Shown: positions 25,537-39,977, counted from the first letter of the stretch. The stretch: 64,000 nt of DNA from Galbula dea (GCA_013399015.1 VWZX01001940.1:602193-666192), one strand, 5' to 3'. Notes: generated from the letters alone by a model not told the origin. Program-made: numbers and translations.

Positions 25537-28500
25537 GTACACAAAGAAGAATCTCCCAACTATCTGTTCTGCTCAGTGTTTCTAATAAAGCCAGAGGCAG
25601 ACATATGGCTGTCCAGAATGAGTTCCCAGTGGATATTTAGATACCTGCAGGACTGGATAGAGTTAAGTAGCAGTTTGGGGTGTCTACCTTTGAACTTGAA
25701 GTTTTTAAAAGTGATACTCTGCAGAAAAAAGTACCTTCGCCCATTTATGAATCTGTCTATTAGATGGAGGACATTTTAGCTAACTAAATCTGATTGTAAA
25801 AGGCTGAGTACTGGCATTTAAGCCAATTTAAATAAGATTTGCTTCAATGATTCTAAGGAAACACGTGTTTTATTGAGAAAGGTTTTCAGCATGATAGATG
25901 CAATTTTGCACACATTTTTATAACCTATTCAGATTGTAGCCTTATGTGCTATCAAGATGCAGCAGTATATTTTGTTATCTTATTGTCAAGTTAAATAAGA
26001 AATATTTTGGTATTTCTCTTTTACAAATTCATTGTATGTTCATATTTCTTTTAGGGAAAAGGGTTAATTGCCTCATGTTCACCAAAATGCTTTACAGAAA
26101 ACAGTTTTGACTTTATTGAAAACATCTTTTTTGGGAAGCTCATTCTAGTGCTTTAAGGATTGTCATTATGTTGAGCATTCAGTGGTAAATGTGTCTCATT
26201 GGAAGTGAGAAAGAAAGTCTATAAAGTCAATATACTGTCATGCCAGATATCTTCCCAAAGCAAGATGGGCTGCCAATTCCCCCTAAAGAAATCTCAAAGG
26301 GAATTAAATTATATTCTTCACTGCCTAAAAGTCCCTAAACAGAGGTTAAAGCGTGTTTTATGAGATGCTGTGCTTGCAACTATATGCAAGTACATCTAAA
26401 AGAGCACCTTGCTTTGCTTGCAACTGCCTCACTCTCATCAAATCCACATAGTAAGCACTGACCAGTGACCGAGGTGAAAAAGTTCACAACAATAAACTAT
26501 TAAGGAGCCTTATGCAACACACATTAAAACCAACAGAAAAGTTTCCAGTCACTTCTGTAAAAATTGAATTGGATCTTACAGGAATAAAGATAAGGAACAA
26601 GTAAATATGATCTTGTAGGACAATAAGGTGGTCTGGGGTTTTGGGGAGTGGGATTTTTTCCCCCTCAGCAGGACATTGTAACATGCCTTATATGGCAATT
26701 ATAGTGAAGAGCATAAAAGACAAGACAAATTTCAAACATAAAAAAGGCTAATTTTGCCACACCCTCAAGTTCTATCATTGGTCATACAGTGTCATAATCT
26801 TGATAAAGTAGCAGTATATTAAGATAATATTGCTTAATTTTACCTAGTGGCTTCATCTCAAGGCAGTAGAAATGTTGAGCACAATTCATCCTCTCTTCAA
26901 TTCTGTCCATGGCTGCAACAGGGAAAGCCAAATAAAAGAAGACCATTTCATTAACTTCATTAATAGTACTTTCATTTGGTTGATTGCCCAGGAAACCTCC
27001 TGTTTCTTCTTCTTTCTGGAAGACTTTGAAGGCCATGGTAGTCTATAGTCACCTGGGGACAAGACAAGAGACTCTTAGGCTAGGCAGAGGTACAGAGAGA
27101 GTGCATGAAACACAGTATTTTCCCCATTCTCTGTTCCTTGCTTTGAGAGGGATCACCTTGTCCATTTGAATGGTATCTGTTACTTAAAAGCAGTCCCTTC
27201 AGAACAATGCTCCTACATAATATTTTCAGATTTTTGAAGTTATAGATATTTGTAGGTGAAATTGTTTAATATTTTTCTTTAAAATTCATTTTTCCTTTGT
27301 GCACTTTTTAGCTGCAGAGTAGGTGAATTGGTGATCCTATTGCTAAGTCCAATTAATGCTGCTCACAAAACCACAGTTCTTACATTTTATATGTCTTGGT
27401 TGTGTAACTCTTCAGTACTAAATTTCTTGTCACATAGGTCTTTTGAACATAAAATACAAGCTCTACAAGATATTCTCTTCTGAGAAATAGATATCCTAAA
27501 GTAAGTTTGCATGTGTTGGGGAAGAATTCAGTTATGTAGGAACTGCAAATCACTTTTAAAGAGATCGATGATGAAAGTCTTTCTGAAATCAAACACACTT
27601 CAAACAGTATAGAGAGGACCCTCAAATTTGTTAGTTCAAGGACTAGGGTCAGGTAGGAAGGTAAAGCTGGTAATAGTCACATATCTGCAGTGTCACCCTG
27701 TTTATTTACAAAGCTCGATGTTTGGTCTCATTGTATCCTCAAATGCTTTTCTCTCTACTTCTCTACCTTTTCTCATGTTTCTCTTGGAGAAAGATGCATT
27801 CACTTTTACCAAGCAATGTCACCACAGTATACCCACCTAAGAAAAGCTCTGAAGGTGCCTTTGTACTGGGAAGTTCCTTGTTTTCAGTGGACTTCTCTAT
27901 TGCTTCAGCTCTACAGTTCCATAGATACTTTAGCTATACACACAAAACTACCAGACTGACTAGCTTTCACACAGTTCATAAACACAATGGTCTCTTTCTA
28001 CACAGGAAAAGATAGTTCATTTCATTCACGCAGTGTACTTGAAAATGTTGAAAACAACAACAACTAGATTTTATTACCCTTAGGCAAGTTTGCAGGCATT
28101 TAATTACATAGTCTCATTCGGTGAATCTTTAAAAAGGTTCAGCATACAACTGGCAGCCCTGGAGCACAGATAGGCATATTTCAAAATCTTTCTAGTACTA
28201 AGCATTTTGAAGAAATGTTTACTGACATAATGTAGACAGATAGAAGGTATTGCCTAAAACTGCAGAGAGGCCTTCCAGCACCTTAGAACTCTGCAGTTCC
28301 TGGGCTAGTATGCTCTCACCAGATCTTCCCTCCCAAAGCCCTGTACCTGGCTAAGGCAGCTAGTGTTCTGAGGCACAGCAAGTACAGCTGTTTTTCCTGA
28401 ACACAATTTTCCTCTTCCAAAACTGCTGCTGAAATAAACAATATATTTTCAACAACCATTTACATACAAAACATAATCTGTATTGATTCTATCTTGGCTA

Positions 28501-31500
28501 TTTCGTGTGAAACATACTGCTGTAAGTCTACAGGCACTGGGAGAGAGTGCAATTAACTGCTTCACCTCACTTGTGCATAATTGTGTAATAGAAAGTAATA
28601 GGTGCCAAAAAAAATGGCCTTTTTGTTTTTATATGTATTTGACTTCTTGACTGTTGCTCAGCATAACTGACATGGACCAGCCAGAGACACAATGTGCAGA
28701 GCAAACACACAGCATGTGATTTTTTGTGCTGTTATTCCCAGCTGTCTATTTGCAGTTTTCATTTGCACTGACGCTTCCTGCTAAACCAGACACTTACGCT
28801 CGAAGCAGCATTTTTATGGGTTTCATCTATGTTACCCTCTGAACCAGAAATCATGCAGAGCTTTTATGCGAAAGATAATTCTTAGCCTATAGCTAAGAAT
28901 GATCATACTAAGATACACACTCTTAAATATTACTGTTTCTCAATGGTAAGTGACAAAAACATTAAACGAACTGATTTGTACTAGTTTGGCCATAATGATT
29001 AACTTCTTGCTTGAGAGAACACTATGATTATAGGGCCAAATGCAGAAGATATTGATCTTTTTTTATTATTTCAGTTTCCTTCAGGCCACAAGAGCTTTAT
29101 TTACCAGGTTTATTTATCACCTTGGGGTTTCTTCTGTAAAGCATTGTTTCCATGATCACACGACTGGTGAATGACAGCAGGTACTGTTAGATAAACAACA
29201 AAAATAATTGTCTTGACCAAATACTTCAGAATTTACCAAGCAATGTAAAGTCTATTAAAATAGGATGAATCGAAAGACAGAGGTGAATTTCCTTTCATTT
29301 TACCTCTGCAGAATGCTAAAATTACTAGGTTCAAATTAATATCACCTTAACACCTCCTGCAGAGGTATTTCTGTGTATGAGGAGCTCAGTAGGAAAGCCA
29401 GTTTAAGGTCTTGTCCTTTTTCTCAGTCAGAAGCACTCTTTTTCTCCCTTGTTCCATGGCGAACAATGTTCTTAGGACATGCAGTCCATTTGTACTGGAA
29501 TAACTTACCTGCAGTAAACTGGATCAGTAACTCATCTGGGACAAATTAACCCAGTTTTTTCGTGTTCCAACAAGAAGGCTAATCCTAATACAGCCAGTTG
29601 TGTGATTTTGAAGCAGTGCAAGGGTAGCAATCAGAGGGTCTAAAACACTGGTAACCAAGATCTATAGCTTAATTATCCCCTCTGCACAGCAGCCTTGAGA
29701 AATTAAACATCATTCTACTGACAGCCAAGAAGCAGACCTTGAAATAGGAATGGCTTCAGTAAATGGATAAATACAAATATTTCAAATTTTTTATGATAAA
29801 AATACTTTTAACAGGGTAGAAATCTATCATTTTGCATTTTCTGTGTTGCTCTGTGTACTATTATACTCTGCTAATAGTTATAGGTTGGTTTTGTGTTTTG
29901 TCTTGGTTTTTTTTCTGGGTTTCCTAAAGGAAACCAATTGGAAACTGTAAACATGACAAATGTGATATATCACATTTAACTCTGTCTAGCTATCTGCCTG
30001 TTCTTCCCTTGCCCTTCATAATATTTGAATAGTACTGTCTGTATTCAGCTATATATGAAAGAGAATGATTGAAGCTAATTATGTTCTTTCACGTATTGTG
30101 AAAATCAGCAGTTAGAGGGAAGGGTAGGGCATAAACTGCTGCCATGCTGAGAGAAAGACAAACAGATTTCTGCCCATATACACTCCATTTGGCAGCAGCT
30201 TTCTAGCGAGTCAGCAAGCACATTTTGGCTGACTGATCAGCAAGCAGATAGTTCCAGACTAGGTATAAGCACTGCTGTCTTTTCCCTGTAAGCTATGCCA
30301 TATATGACATGAAAGAGAACTCAGCTGGAAGAGGTTAGAGACAAAAGACACGAATTATGAGTAAAAAAAAACTTCATTAGTTCAGCTCTTCATTGAGTAG
30401 CAAATAATCTTGGATCATATGAATTACTTCAAGCAAGTATGTCTCATACAGACATATATTTTCTAAAAGATTAATTTGGCATGGTGCAAGTTATGTGGCA
30501 GAAAAGAAATGTTAACATGAGGAACAGTGAAACTTTTCAGCCTTAACAAAGTAACATTTTAGACTATGATTCAGTTAGATGCTTTGTCCTGTTTCTCCTG
30601 TCTTTTTTTTTCCCCCCTTTTTTCCTGACTTGGAAAGTCCTACTCTTTGCTCAGCTGCTGCTGCATTTTTATTCTCTCAGATATTTTGTAGGTCGCAAGG
30701 GTATCATTCTGACTGAGATGTGGTCAGAGAGAATAAGAAAAATCGATTTTGGGAAACCTCTGTTAGCACTCTTTCATGAACATTTTGTTATACCCATTGT
30801 GAGATTTTAAAAGACTGAGCCTGTGAATTTGCTATTGCCATGTCTTTATATGATTTTTGTAGTCTGAGAAAGAGCAGCACAGCACAGCAAACACCTCAGT
30901 TTTCATGTGCAGTGGGACAGATTCCCTTTTGTATTAGTTTGTAATTTAATATTCTGTGCACAGGCATGCAGAATTTCTTGCTGGGCACTGAATTATGCAG
31001 AGAACTGTAGATCTGCAAACAGGAAACTAAGCTTAGAAAGGATAATGTATTAAAAGTGCCAGTTAAAATCTGTTCTGCTTTCTGTGTTCTTTAACTCCCC
31101 CCTAAAAGTCCTCTGTCCTTTACTAGATCTATGGGAAGATATGTGGTACAGATGTATTGAAAGGTAAAGTTTTTTCAAAGACTTGAAAACTACCGGTCTT
31201 ATCTATCTGCCAGGCTTTTATGTGGTTCCCTTCACCATAACCCCTTGGAATTTCCACTGGTCAGGTCTCTGAAAAATCAATGCAGAAGATAAATTAAATA
31301 TATCTGTTTGAGTCTGAAAAGCCTTTTGATTCACAATCTTAGCACTGTTTTTAGTTTTGTTCCACAGCAGCAAAGTGGAGGAGGGGGAAAGACTTGTGAT
31401 TAGATAAACTCTTTTAATTTTTCCATTCTGTCTTAGCCAGATGGAAACACATGGACAATTGGTTTACAGAGATCCTTATCCTCTCTCCTTCATTAGCACC

Positions 31501-32148
31501 ACAGGGAAGTTTCTATAGTGGCTAATGCACTTACTGACATGGTTTCAACAATTTAATCACCCAGAAGCCTCTCTGTAAGGTCAATGTTCCCTACATTTGT
31601 TCCAACTCATTTACTGAGTAGAAAGGTGAACTTTTCATTCCAGGTATGTCATTATGGAAATCATGTTAATGAATCAAGACACTGGAGGGCATATGTACCT
31701 CTGTTAGTGCAAGATTAATGGAGACTTCATCAGGGAGGATTCAGTCTTATATTCTGGTAAATCCAGGTCTGATGCTTAATTGTACATTAATAATCTATAC
31801 TTCACATTGGCATAGCAGCTTCCAGCTCAGAGAAACTCAAACTATTCTACAATGTCAATACTGGATGCATAAGGACTAATTCTTCTATTACTGAAACACA
31901 ACCACCTGAGGGCACAAAGTCACAGCAGGCAGCACCACATAATAAACTGGGGTGGATGTCAGGATACACATATTAAAAATAGTATTCCTGACAGAAAAAG
32001 CTTTTGGTCAATTAAGATATACCTAGCTATATATAGAGAGAGATACATCACATACTCTATTTTTGGTTTTAAGTTCAGTGGTGTAGAATCTATTGTTTAT
32101 GACTGTAGAGTGACTGGGACAACAAAGTTGGTATGCAAATACTCACAT
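25537..32148. other. AT-rich non-coding DNA
   Basis: No gene or recognised transposon. The stretch holds a mixed pyrimidine tract of T- and C-runs at 30598-30626 and scattered A- or T-runs. Overlapping plus-strand frames at 27628-28015 are open in three frames because stop codons happen to be rare there; none resembles a known protein. Confidence 0.58.
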
Positions 32149-32199
32149 AATAAAATGTGAAAAATAAAATGTAAATAAAATAAAACAATAAAAAATGTG
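32149..32199. repeat. A-rich AATAAAAT-type low-complexity tract
   Basis: Overlapping repeats of AAATAAAATGT and AAAATAAA. It could be a remnant poly(A)-like tail or simple slippage. No element body is recognisable to the left. Confidence 0.6.
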
Positions 32200-32532
32200 C
32201 TGCAGAAATGTTTCTCTTATTCTAGAAAAAGAAAAAAATATGCTTTCTGATTAATCAGCTTTCTGGCTCATAAAAGCTTCCAGACATCAAATAAAACAGT
32301 AAGAACAGGAACAGAAAAGATAAATAAATAACAATCTAGAATTAGTGAGTAGTGAAATTTCTAATTATTCCCATACTATTTATCATTTTTTGTTGTTCCT
32401 TCATGATTCAAAAACCTAAAGAAGAGAAGAGGAAGTGCAGGTGCACTAAATATAGAAATTCTTCGTAGATGAAAAGGATGGTTAATTTCTTTACTTCCAA
32501 GATACTTTCAAGTCATAATGAGATTTTGGGCT

Positions 32533-32569
32533 CTATATTCTATGATTCTATGATTTTATGATTCTATAC
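32533..32569 (+). mobile_element. CR1 3'-tail relic (ATTCTATG repeats)
   Basis: Three to four imperfect ATTCTATG units are the hallmark of the CR1 3' terminus. Almost nothing of the CR1 body is left upstream. A plain octamer microsatellite cannot be excluded. Confidence 0.6.
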
Positions 32570-35500
32570 CCAGTTCTCTTTTAGAGAAAAATTTGAATTC
32601 CTTTGCAATTAACAGAAAGCTATGTTCTAAAATGACATCGTTTCTGTAATACAACTTAATCTTACTTTTTATTAATAGAATTCAGCATAGTGCTATTTAG
32701 AATTAGGCTTGTCTCTTCCTTTGCTTTACCACTATGTTATGGGTAATCAGTAAAATCAGACTGACATCCATTATAGTTCATGTATTTCAGAAAAACACTC
32801 ACTGCTGACCTTTTAATCTTAAATCTTTCCACAGCAAAAGACACAGAACCAATTTTAAAAGCTTTCTGGTTTTTTTTATTCTGTTTTGGGTTTAGTTTAA
32901 AAGTTCTAGAGACAGAAGATATTTCATTTTCATATTTGCTGTAGTTTCAAATAATGAAAAATAATCAGCCAGTGTAGGTAAAGGCAGACCAGATTTCACA
33001 TTCTGCTTAGATGCATGCATGTATGACTGTAACACTGTCTTTGGAGAGGGAGTATATATTTTCTTTTCATGTAGTATTGCATTATGTGATATGTAGTGGA
33101 TCTGATGAAAAAGATGGTCAGCCTCTCCTAATAATGATCATTATACCAATTCTGTTTCTATATATTTGAGTACATAGATGTTATACTAGAACTTTACCAT
33201 AAAGTGACTCAATCCTCTAATCCTGACAGAAGCTTCATTATATGGTAACTGGCTCTGAAATACTGAAGAGTATAAGACAAGGTGTATACATTTTTTCTGT
33301 TATAGAAATCTACCTCTATCCACTGGGAACAGTGGTAAACTCTAGGAATAGACTCTACACACATTCTGGCTAGGGCTATCCTAAAAAACAAATGCCAGGA
33401 GGGCCATTTACCATTTTAAGATGTACAGTATTTCCCACAGAATTGCCTTCTCTCATTCCTCTTATGGGAATTCCACCTGTTTTTCTCCATAGTAGCAATA
33501 ATATACTGACTAGTGAAGAAGATATATTTTAGCAGGTTGCCGGACCGAAGACATATAAGTGCCTCTGCATCTTAGCAATCATAGATCCTTTGTTCCTGTA
33601 CTGAGTTATGTGAATCATGCACATACAGAAGCAAAATGATCTATTTTTGCCTGGAGGACTCAAGTAATCTAGTTACAGCAGTGCAGTGAAAAGAAAGAAT
33701 CCTAGGGTGAATATCAATGAAAGGTTAAATCTGACAAGTTTAACATGCTTTGCACAAAAGTGAAATAGTTGACCTAAAGTACAGCAAGCTCGTGTTCAAC
33801 ACCTTTGTCTTCATGTATGTAAAGCTGTGAAAATACAGTTGGGAGGGACTCCTCTCTCCTGTATATGTTCCTATACTTGATACATAGCAATCAGACAATT
33901 ATAGATAATGGGCTTAAATAAGCATTCTTAATTTTTAGGTTTTTTTCTCTCCAGTCAGAATCTTTCTAGAAGTCAGGTGGCCCATAGGGAATTCTATAGA
34001 GATGGAGGGGCTGGAGCCAAAGATGGAACGAGCTCTTGAGTTTGAACCCAGATAGATTTGTCACAGCACAGTTTGCTATATGGTAACCTAAACCTATATA
34101 GACCATAGCATCACTGTCACCGGTTCTACAGTAACATCTCAGGTACACATACGCCTGGATCTATGTTAACAGACTTTTCCCTTCATTAGTAGAATTAACT
34201 CATTCTCCTTTGAGCAGAGGAGCATTGCTGGTAAAGCAGTTTTGCTACTCAAATCTCTGAGTTCCTGAGAATCATCTCTATGGGTATAAAGGATTTGTAC
34301 ATCTTTGATAATAAAAACACCACAAATAACTTCAGAATTATCCTCCTACACCTTGCTCAGCCTCCTGTCTTTCACAGTAAGCAATACGCATGCCTAGGGA
34401 AAAGTACAAGAATAGAGTCAGCATACATTAGAATTCTTAAAAATACCATTTCCAACCTTCAATTTTTTTTGGATCATCCTGTGCTAGATGCATTTTCCAC
34501 ACATTTAGAAGCCCCAGACATGGATCTCTTTCCTATTATTATCTCCCTTACTCCCAAGTAAATATTTAGTAACTACAATATAACACAGCATAGTTCTATA
34601 GCTCAATGAGCTTATTTTTACAAAAGGAGCCATTGCACTGACAGTTAAACCAGCCTTTTGTTCACACTCTGCATCATATCTTAGAGTTATCCAGATCTTG
34701 AATTCTCTGGAGTTATGATAAGAGGCAATAGTGAAAGCTGTAAGAATAGAGACAGAATGTCTTTATTCTGCATTTATCAGCATCTAAGGTGGGGGGAAGC
34801 CATTTGATATGCAAATGCAAAGGAGCACAAACTAGTGGCTACTGGATTATCTTTAACCTGTTTCTTGATAATTTGGGCAGGGGCAGTTAATGATAGAAAA
34901 ATATCTGTCTGCACTGCTTAAGAACTCATCTCTTTTCTTTAAAGGGAGTCAAAAATCATAATTTTCTATCCTGTTATATGCTTTGCATTTGTGAAAGTCA
35001 TGCTTATTCCTGTCCATTGGTCCCCTGTACCCAATTTCTTCACTGCAAGATAAAGTAACTCTCAGCTGTGCATTGCTGCAGTAATTGAAGTAGATTGTGA
35101 GCGATTTGATAGATATGAGAGAGGTAACCTTCAAATCATTCTATTTATGACAGATACAACAAAACCGCCACAGATGCTGTCTTAGCTAGGGGTTATAAAA
35201 AGAGTACCTCCCACCTTGCCAATATGGAGTTCACAGTGCAACATCTTATCAATTCCCACCTCACTGCCTTGTGTTATAGTTTATCAAAAAGTGTAGAGGT
35301 GCAGTGGCTTATCAAAGGAACCATAGCCTCCAATGATGGGAAGAAACAGGGACTTCCACAGATGGTGCCTGCAAACACAAACTGAAAAAAAAATAAAGCT
35401 GGGTCAGCAGAAGATTTCTGTATCCATATTATTCACAGAGCAGTAGCCTACACATAGGTGCACGCTGGATTCAGGTGTTTAATAAGCTCAAAGAGTACTG

Positions 35501-38500
35501 CAGAACAGAAGAGCCTTTGACTAAAATCCAGGCATCTTGTGTCTGCTCCTGTACAGACTGAGCTGTGGTACTACAAAAGGCTCAATACAGAAATATCTTG
35601 TTTTGCATGACATACTCAGATTCAGCTACAGTTACCGTGTACAAGCAAGTATTCTGGGCATCTTAGTTGAAAGAAAAATCTAATTTCTGGGTTAGAATTA
35701 GAGTTCTATATATGAGGGAGCAAATGGGGCAAAGAAGAGGAAGGCAGAGAAATCAGGAGGCAGGAATGATTCTTTATCATCCATGAATAACAAACTAACT
35801 TCAATTCATTTTTATTCAGGGAATAAGGAATAGACCATGCAAGGGTCTGAGAAATCATACAGGGATCCTTTCCAGGGCTTTGTGAAGGAGTAGAGCCACA
35901 GACTGTGACTATTTGTTCTTTTTTTCCCTTTCCACTAAATCAGTATATAAAGGCTTATATAAATCTGTATATACAGGCTTACTGCAATTCTATTTGTCTT
36001 ACAGCTACTGTTTCACAGTTGCACAGCATATGATTGAGTACAACAGCATGAAAAGAGTACTACAGAAAGTGAACACACACTTTTTTTTGTTCCTTCTAAA
36101 TTAAATATTCCTAATGTCAGAAATTTATCAGTTTGCAACTCTCACCTGCTTGCTTTTTTTCATTGTTTTCAATACAAAAAAGCAGCATGAAAACATATAT
36201 ATGGAGCAATATGGTGAAAAGAATCAATTGCTTTGAAAAAAAATCAAGATTTTTTTCTGATCCTAAATCCTACTGATTTTATTAGGTGTATTTGGGTATA
36301 TTGAAGTTAGCTCAAACATTAGGTGAATCTCAGACTCATAGAGAAGTTTTAAAATAATCAGGAGAGTTATTAAGTAAACGGTTTATAACAGATACCAGGT
36401 GCAAACTTCTATTTAGATATTTTAAATTTTAGGTATTTTATACATACTTTCATATTTATATATAAAGTAACTACTGTTATGATTCTGAATGGTATAAGAC
36501 TTACCACATCTTCAGAAAGCATTTACTTTCGTCTTGAAAATGATAAGAAAAAGCTTTTTACAGGTACTTTGAAAAAGAATATGGTCAGTAATTTGCCTTC
36601 AAAAATCTCTGAGTAACTCAAAATATACACTAACAGTCTCTTGGAGTCTCAGATCTCCAGAAAAGTAAAACTCTATTTCATATATTTGTCAGGGCACTTT
36701 TTTAGTTTCCCCAAGTAATTAGTGTTGATTTGAAAAGGGAGATAGAAACAAAACCTAAAATATCAAATTATTCTCTCATACAGAAAAAACCTAAGTAGTA
36801 GATTATAATTCTATCCCTTCTGAGTACCAAAAATAAACTTGGGGGGGAAGAAAAACTTAAAAGTGAAACCATGAAGCTCCCAGTCAATCTCTTCTTAATA
36901 GATGTGTTCTAAATAGATTTCCACTTGCCATTAGTATTTCTCTGTTTTCATCTTTAATTTCTTCTTTTCAGAACCACTCATTTTCCTTCATCATACTCTC
37001 CCCTCTGAACAGGTTCTACCCCAATATATCTCATTAATTTTGAATGGTTTCTGTTAGTTTGCATCTCTTTAGTTCTGCTCATCTGCATCTCAGCCCCTCA
37101 TTACTTGTTTGCTGCCGTAAAACAGGAATGGTGTTGAAGCTTTTTTGGTCTCCACTATCATTCTCTGGCCTCTCAGTTGGAACTCATTATTGCTTTAGTA
37201 CAGAAATACTCAACACTAAAAGTCCTCTCATTTCAGGAAGAGATCTGGCTACATTTCAGACAAACCATAACTCTGATGAAGGGCAAAGCTCCTTTCCAAA
37301 ATCCATACTGCCTAATCTAGAGAGAAAGTGGAAGACTGGGAGAATGATTTAATAACCTAATATAAACCTGAGCAGAGCAAAGACACATATGCTCATTATG
37401 GAAAAATTATCTCCCACAGAGATGTGCTTAGAGCAAGCTCTCTGGCATGGAAGTTGTTTCTTCTTCTTTGTTTATGCAAGTACAATGGGGAGTCAAACTT
37501 CATTCATGCTATGGGACATCAGCATGGCATATAAAATCAACGTATGAAGGAATAAGCAACTCTCCTGATAGCCTGTGTGAGAATGATTGCACCCAAATTT
37601 AGTTTCAGTCATCAAATCAGTCACCTGATTTGTTGATACATATTGGACTGAAAAGGAAACATTTTTCTTTCCAAATGAAAGCGGATTAAGAAAAGCAGGT
37701 GTCTGAGGCACTGTAGCTTCCACTTTTTGGCAGTTCACCTCATTTTCAACTCTGATTATTAACAGAGCTAACCTCCAGTCAGTACCCCTTTCTCCAGATT
37801 GTTGTTGTAACTGGCACACTACTCACAGTTTCTGTGACGATCACAAAAGAATTGCTTTGCTTCTTCTCTGCCTTGTGCCTTCCTCATTTAAATGATACAG
37901 GGTTTTGTACATTTTCATTGGCCCAGACTTCCCTTGCTGTTGGCGACCCCCTCTCTCCTCAGCTCTCTGTTTTGTTGCTCTGCCTCCAGAGGTATGGATA
38001 GAAGGCTGAACTCTTTCCAAAGCAACCCAATGAGCTTTGCTGGAGTGAGGCAAAAACAGCAGCAACTGGCAGCAAAGGGTAGAGAGACTGACAGAGGCTT
38101 TTAAATATTATGGTGTTAGAAAGCATACAGGAATTATGGACAGGGAGAAAATGCAAGAGAAAAAGAAATAGGACAGGAGACTGCAAAGCATAAAAGACAA
38201 AGAAGTGGTCAAGTGACAGGTTCAGCAAGTTAGGAACAGTCTATTGTATTAGTCATCAGAAACCTGGTTTACATGTAGACAGACAATAACGCCTAGAGAA
38301 TGACAGGACACTTGTTTCCCTTGTTCTGCTTTCATTGTCCTCTCGTTGTTCTCTGCTCCTCTTCTCTCAATTCTTTTTACTTCTTGTTCTTTGAATTACT
38401 TCTTTACACTATAGATATTTCAATTCTTTTGTTCCTCTCTCTTAGCTTTTGGTTTCTGTGTCTGAGCAGAGATGAGGAAGAGGAGAGGACTTATACAAGC

Positions 38501-39245
38501 TTTCAATGTTTAGGACAAAAGCTTGGACTTCAAAGCAGCCATGGAGAAAGAATCAGTAGAGAGAGAAAAGCACTTGTTTATTTCTCTAGCTCTGATATTA
38601 TATTTTGATCCAATACCCTAGTAAACATGTTTTTTTAAACATAGCACATGTTACTTTTCACACATTCTTTGCTCATTTCCAATAGCACAGAATTATATCC
38701 ATATGATGACTCTGGCAACATCGGGTCACTACTGAGCATGTGCTATTACCAGTTCTCACAATCTTAACACTGTTCTTGTAATATTTAATTATTTTCTTGA
38801 AGTCTCATCTCTCATATTCATATAATTATGTAACAATCTCAAGTTATATTCTTTGAAAAAAAAAGAAGGATGGGATTCTTCTCATCTAATTGAATATGTG
38901 TAGAATGTGACATCTATATCTCAGCTAACCCCCTAGGCTGACTTTATAGTCAATTAAGAGAAGTAAGCAATTTTAAAGCATGATTCTCCTGATCTATTTT
39001 AGAAGTCTATTTCAGGATGACATACGTTGCACACAAGAAATGCTGTTTCTCCTCACTGATAGAGAGGAAGCCCAGGATGAATAGCTGAGCTGTAGATAAT
39101 TACATTTGATCAGATTAATACTTTTTAACTCTGAGCAAAATGCAAAATGCAAAAGGAGATAACAAGTAAAGGGGAAAGGGAAAACACAGGAAGACAACCA
39201 TGGTCAACCAAAGATAATAGAGACAATAGCAAAGACCAAAAGTCT
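32570..39245. other. AT-rich non-coding DNA
   Basis: No gene supported. The stretch includes a G-run near 36841-36848 and a pyrimidine-rich region around 38295-38460. At 37990-38078 there is an exon-like open stretch with a good acceptor context, listed among the findings because it is too weak to annotate. All longer open frames (up to 108 codons) lack recognised domains. Confidence 0.55.
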
Positions 39246-39505
39246 CCAGCTACTTACTAATTGTTGAGCCATTAAGACGCTCCAGGCACAGCTTGGGAGA
39301 AGANAAGGGAATTAGATAGGAATAAAGAGATGACCAGACAGAAACAGGCATAAAAGGGAGTGACTGCACATAAGCCACAGCTGGTCAACATGCTCTTCTA
39401 ACCCACCTCTGCCTCATCATCACAGTCTGTCCTGTGCCCTAATTAAATACTTTCTTAACAATCCCTCTGTGTACTGTCGCTCTCTACACTGAGTCTAATC
39501 AGTCA
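39246..39505 (+). mobile_element. Possible LTR-like segment next to an unclassified repeat
   Basis: The segment shows a CATAAAAGG TATA-like motif (about 39349-39357), an ATTAAA poly(A)-like signal (about 39443-39448) and then a pyrimidine-rich stretch. This would fit the 3' half of an LTR placed directly before the GC-rich repeat at 39590-39977. I do not see the same left part next to the second copy at 56 kb, so the link is uncertain. One unresolved base (n) sits at 39304. Confidence 0.25.
39304..39304. other. Ambiguous base (n)
   Basis: This is the only non-ACGT symbol I noticed. It lies in a purine-rich stretch, so it is probably an unresolved or polymorphic base, not a scaffold gap. Confidence 0.95.
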
Positions 39506-39589
39506 CTGATGGGACAAGAGTGAGTGGATTTGGGGCAGCAGCTGGAGTCACACTAGGGGTGTAGGCAGCCGTGGCCTGTGGCATCAGCT

Positions 39590-39977
39590 ACTGGAGCCAA
39601 TGAGGTCTCTGTGCCACCCACTGGAGTGAGTGGTGTCTCAGCTCCAGCCACTTGGATGGGAATGGTGTGTGTCCTGAAAAACAGCTATTGGGTAAGTGAG
39701 GGGTGTGTGGGGTTCAGCACTGGCAGCTGGAACAAGACCAGGGATCACAGCCTATGTGCTTGATGCTAGCTGCTGAGGAGGGCAGGTGTCTGCATCTCTC
39801 CCAGTTCACATGTATGAGATGTGTGTATTCGCCAGCAAATCTCACACACAGCCAGCTAGTGAGTAGAGGACCTGTGGTGCAGGTAAGAGCTCCCAGGATC
39901 TGGGCAGAGGTGATGGGGGGGGAGAGAGGCCATGTTGGTACTTAAGGGACCTGTGAACGTACAAGTGCTTGTGAATC
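39590..39977 (+). repeat. Unclassified GC-richer interspersed repeat, copy A
   Basis: The block matches the reverse complement of 56060-56580 over several ordered islands: GGAGTGAGTGG (39621-39632), GATCACAGCCT followed by CTAGCTGCTG (39743-39777), TGTGTGTATT followed by CCAGC (39821-39858), GAGGACCTGTG followed by GCAGGT (39866-39884), and GTTGGTACT followed by GTGCTTGTGAAT (39933-39976). Inside it are degenerate repeats of an AGCTACTGGAG-like core. It is GC-rich against the surrounding AT-rich DNA. The family is not recognised; a retroviral internal or LTR variable region is one possibility. Confidence 0.68.

Noticed and set aside
37493..37819. 108-codon minus frame
   Set aside because: No recognisable motif, no splice or start context, and composition like the surrounding non-coding DNA.
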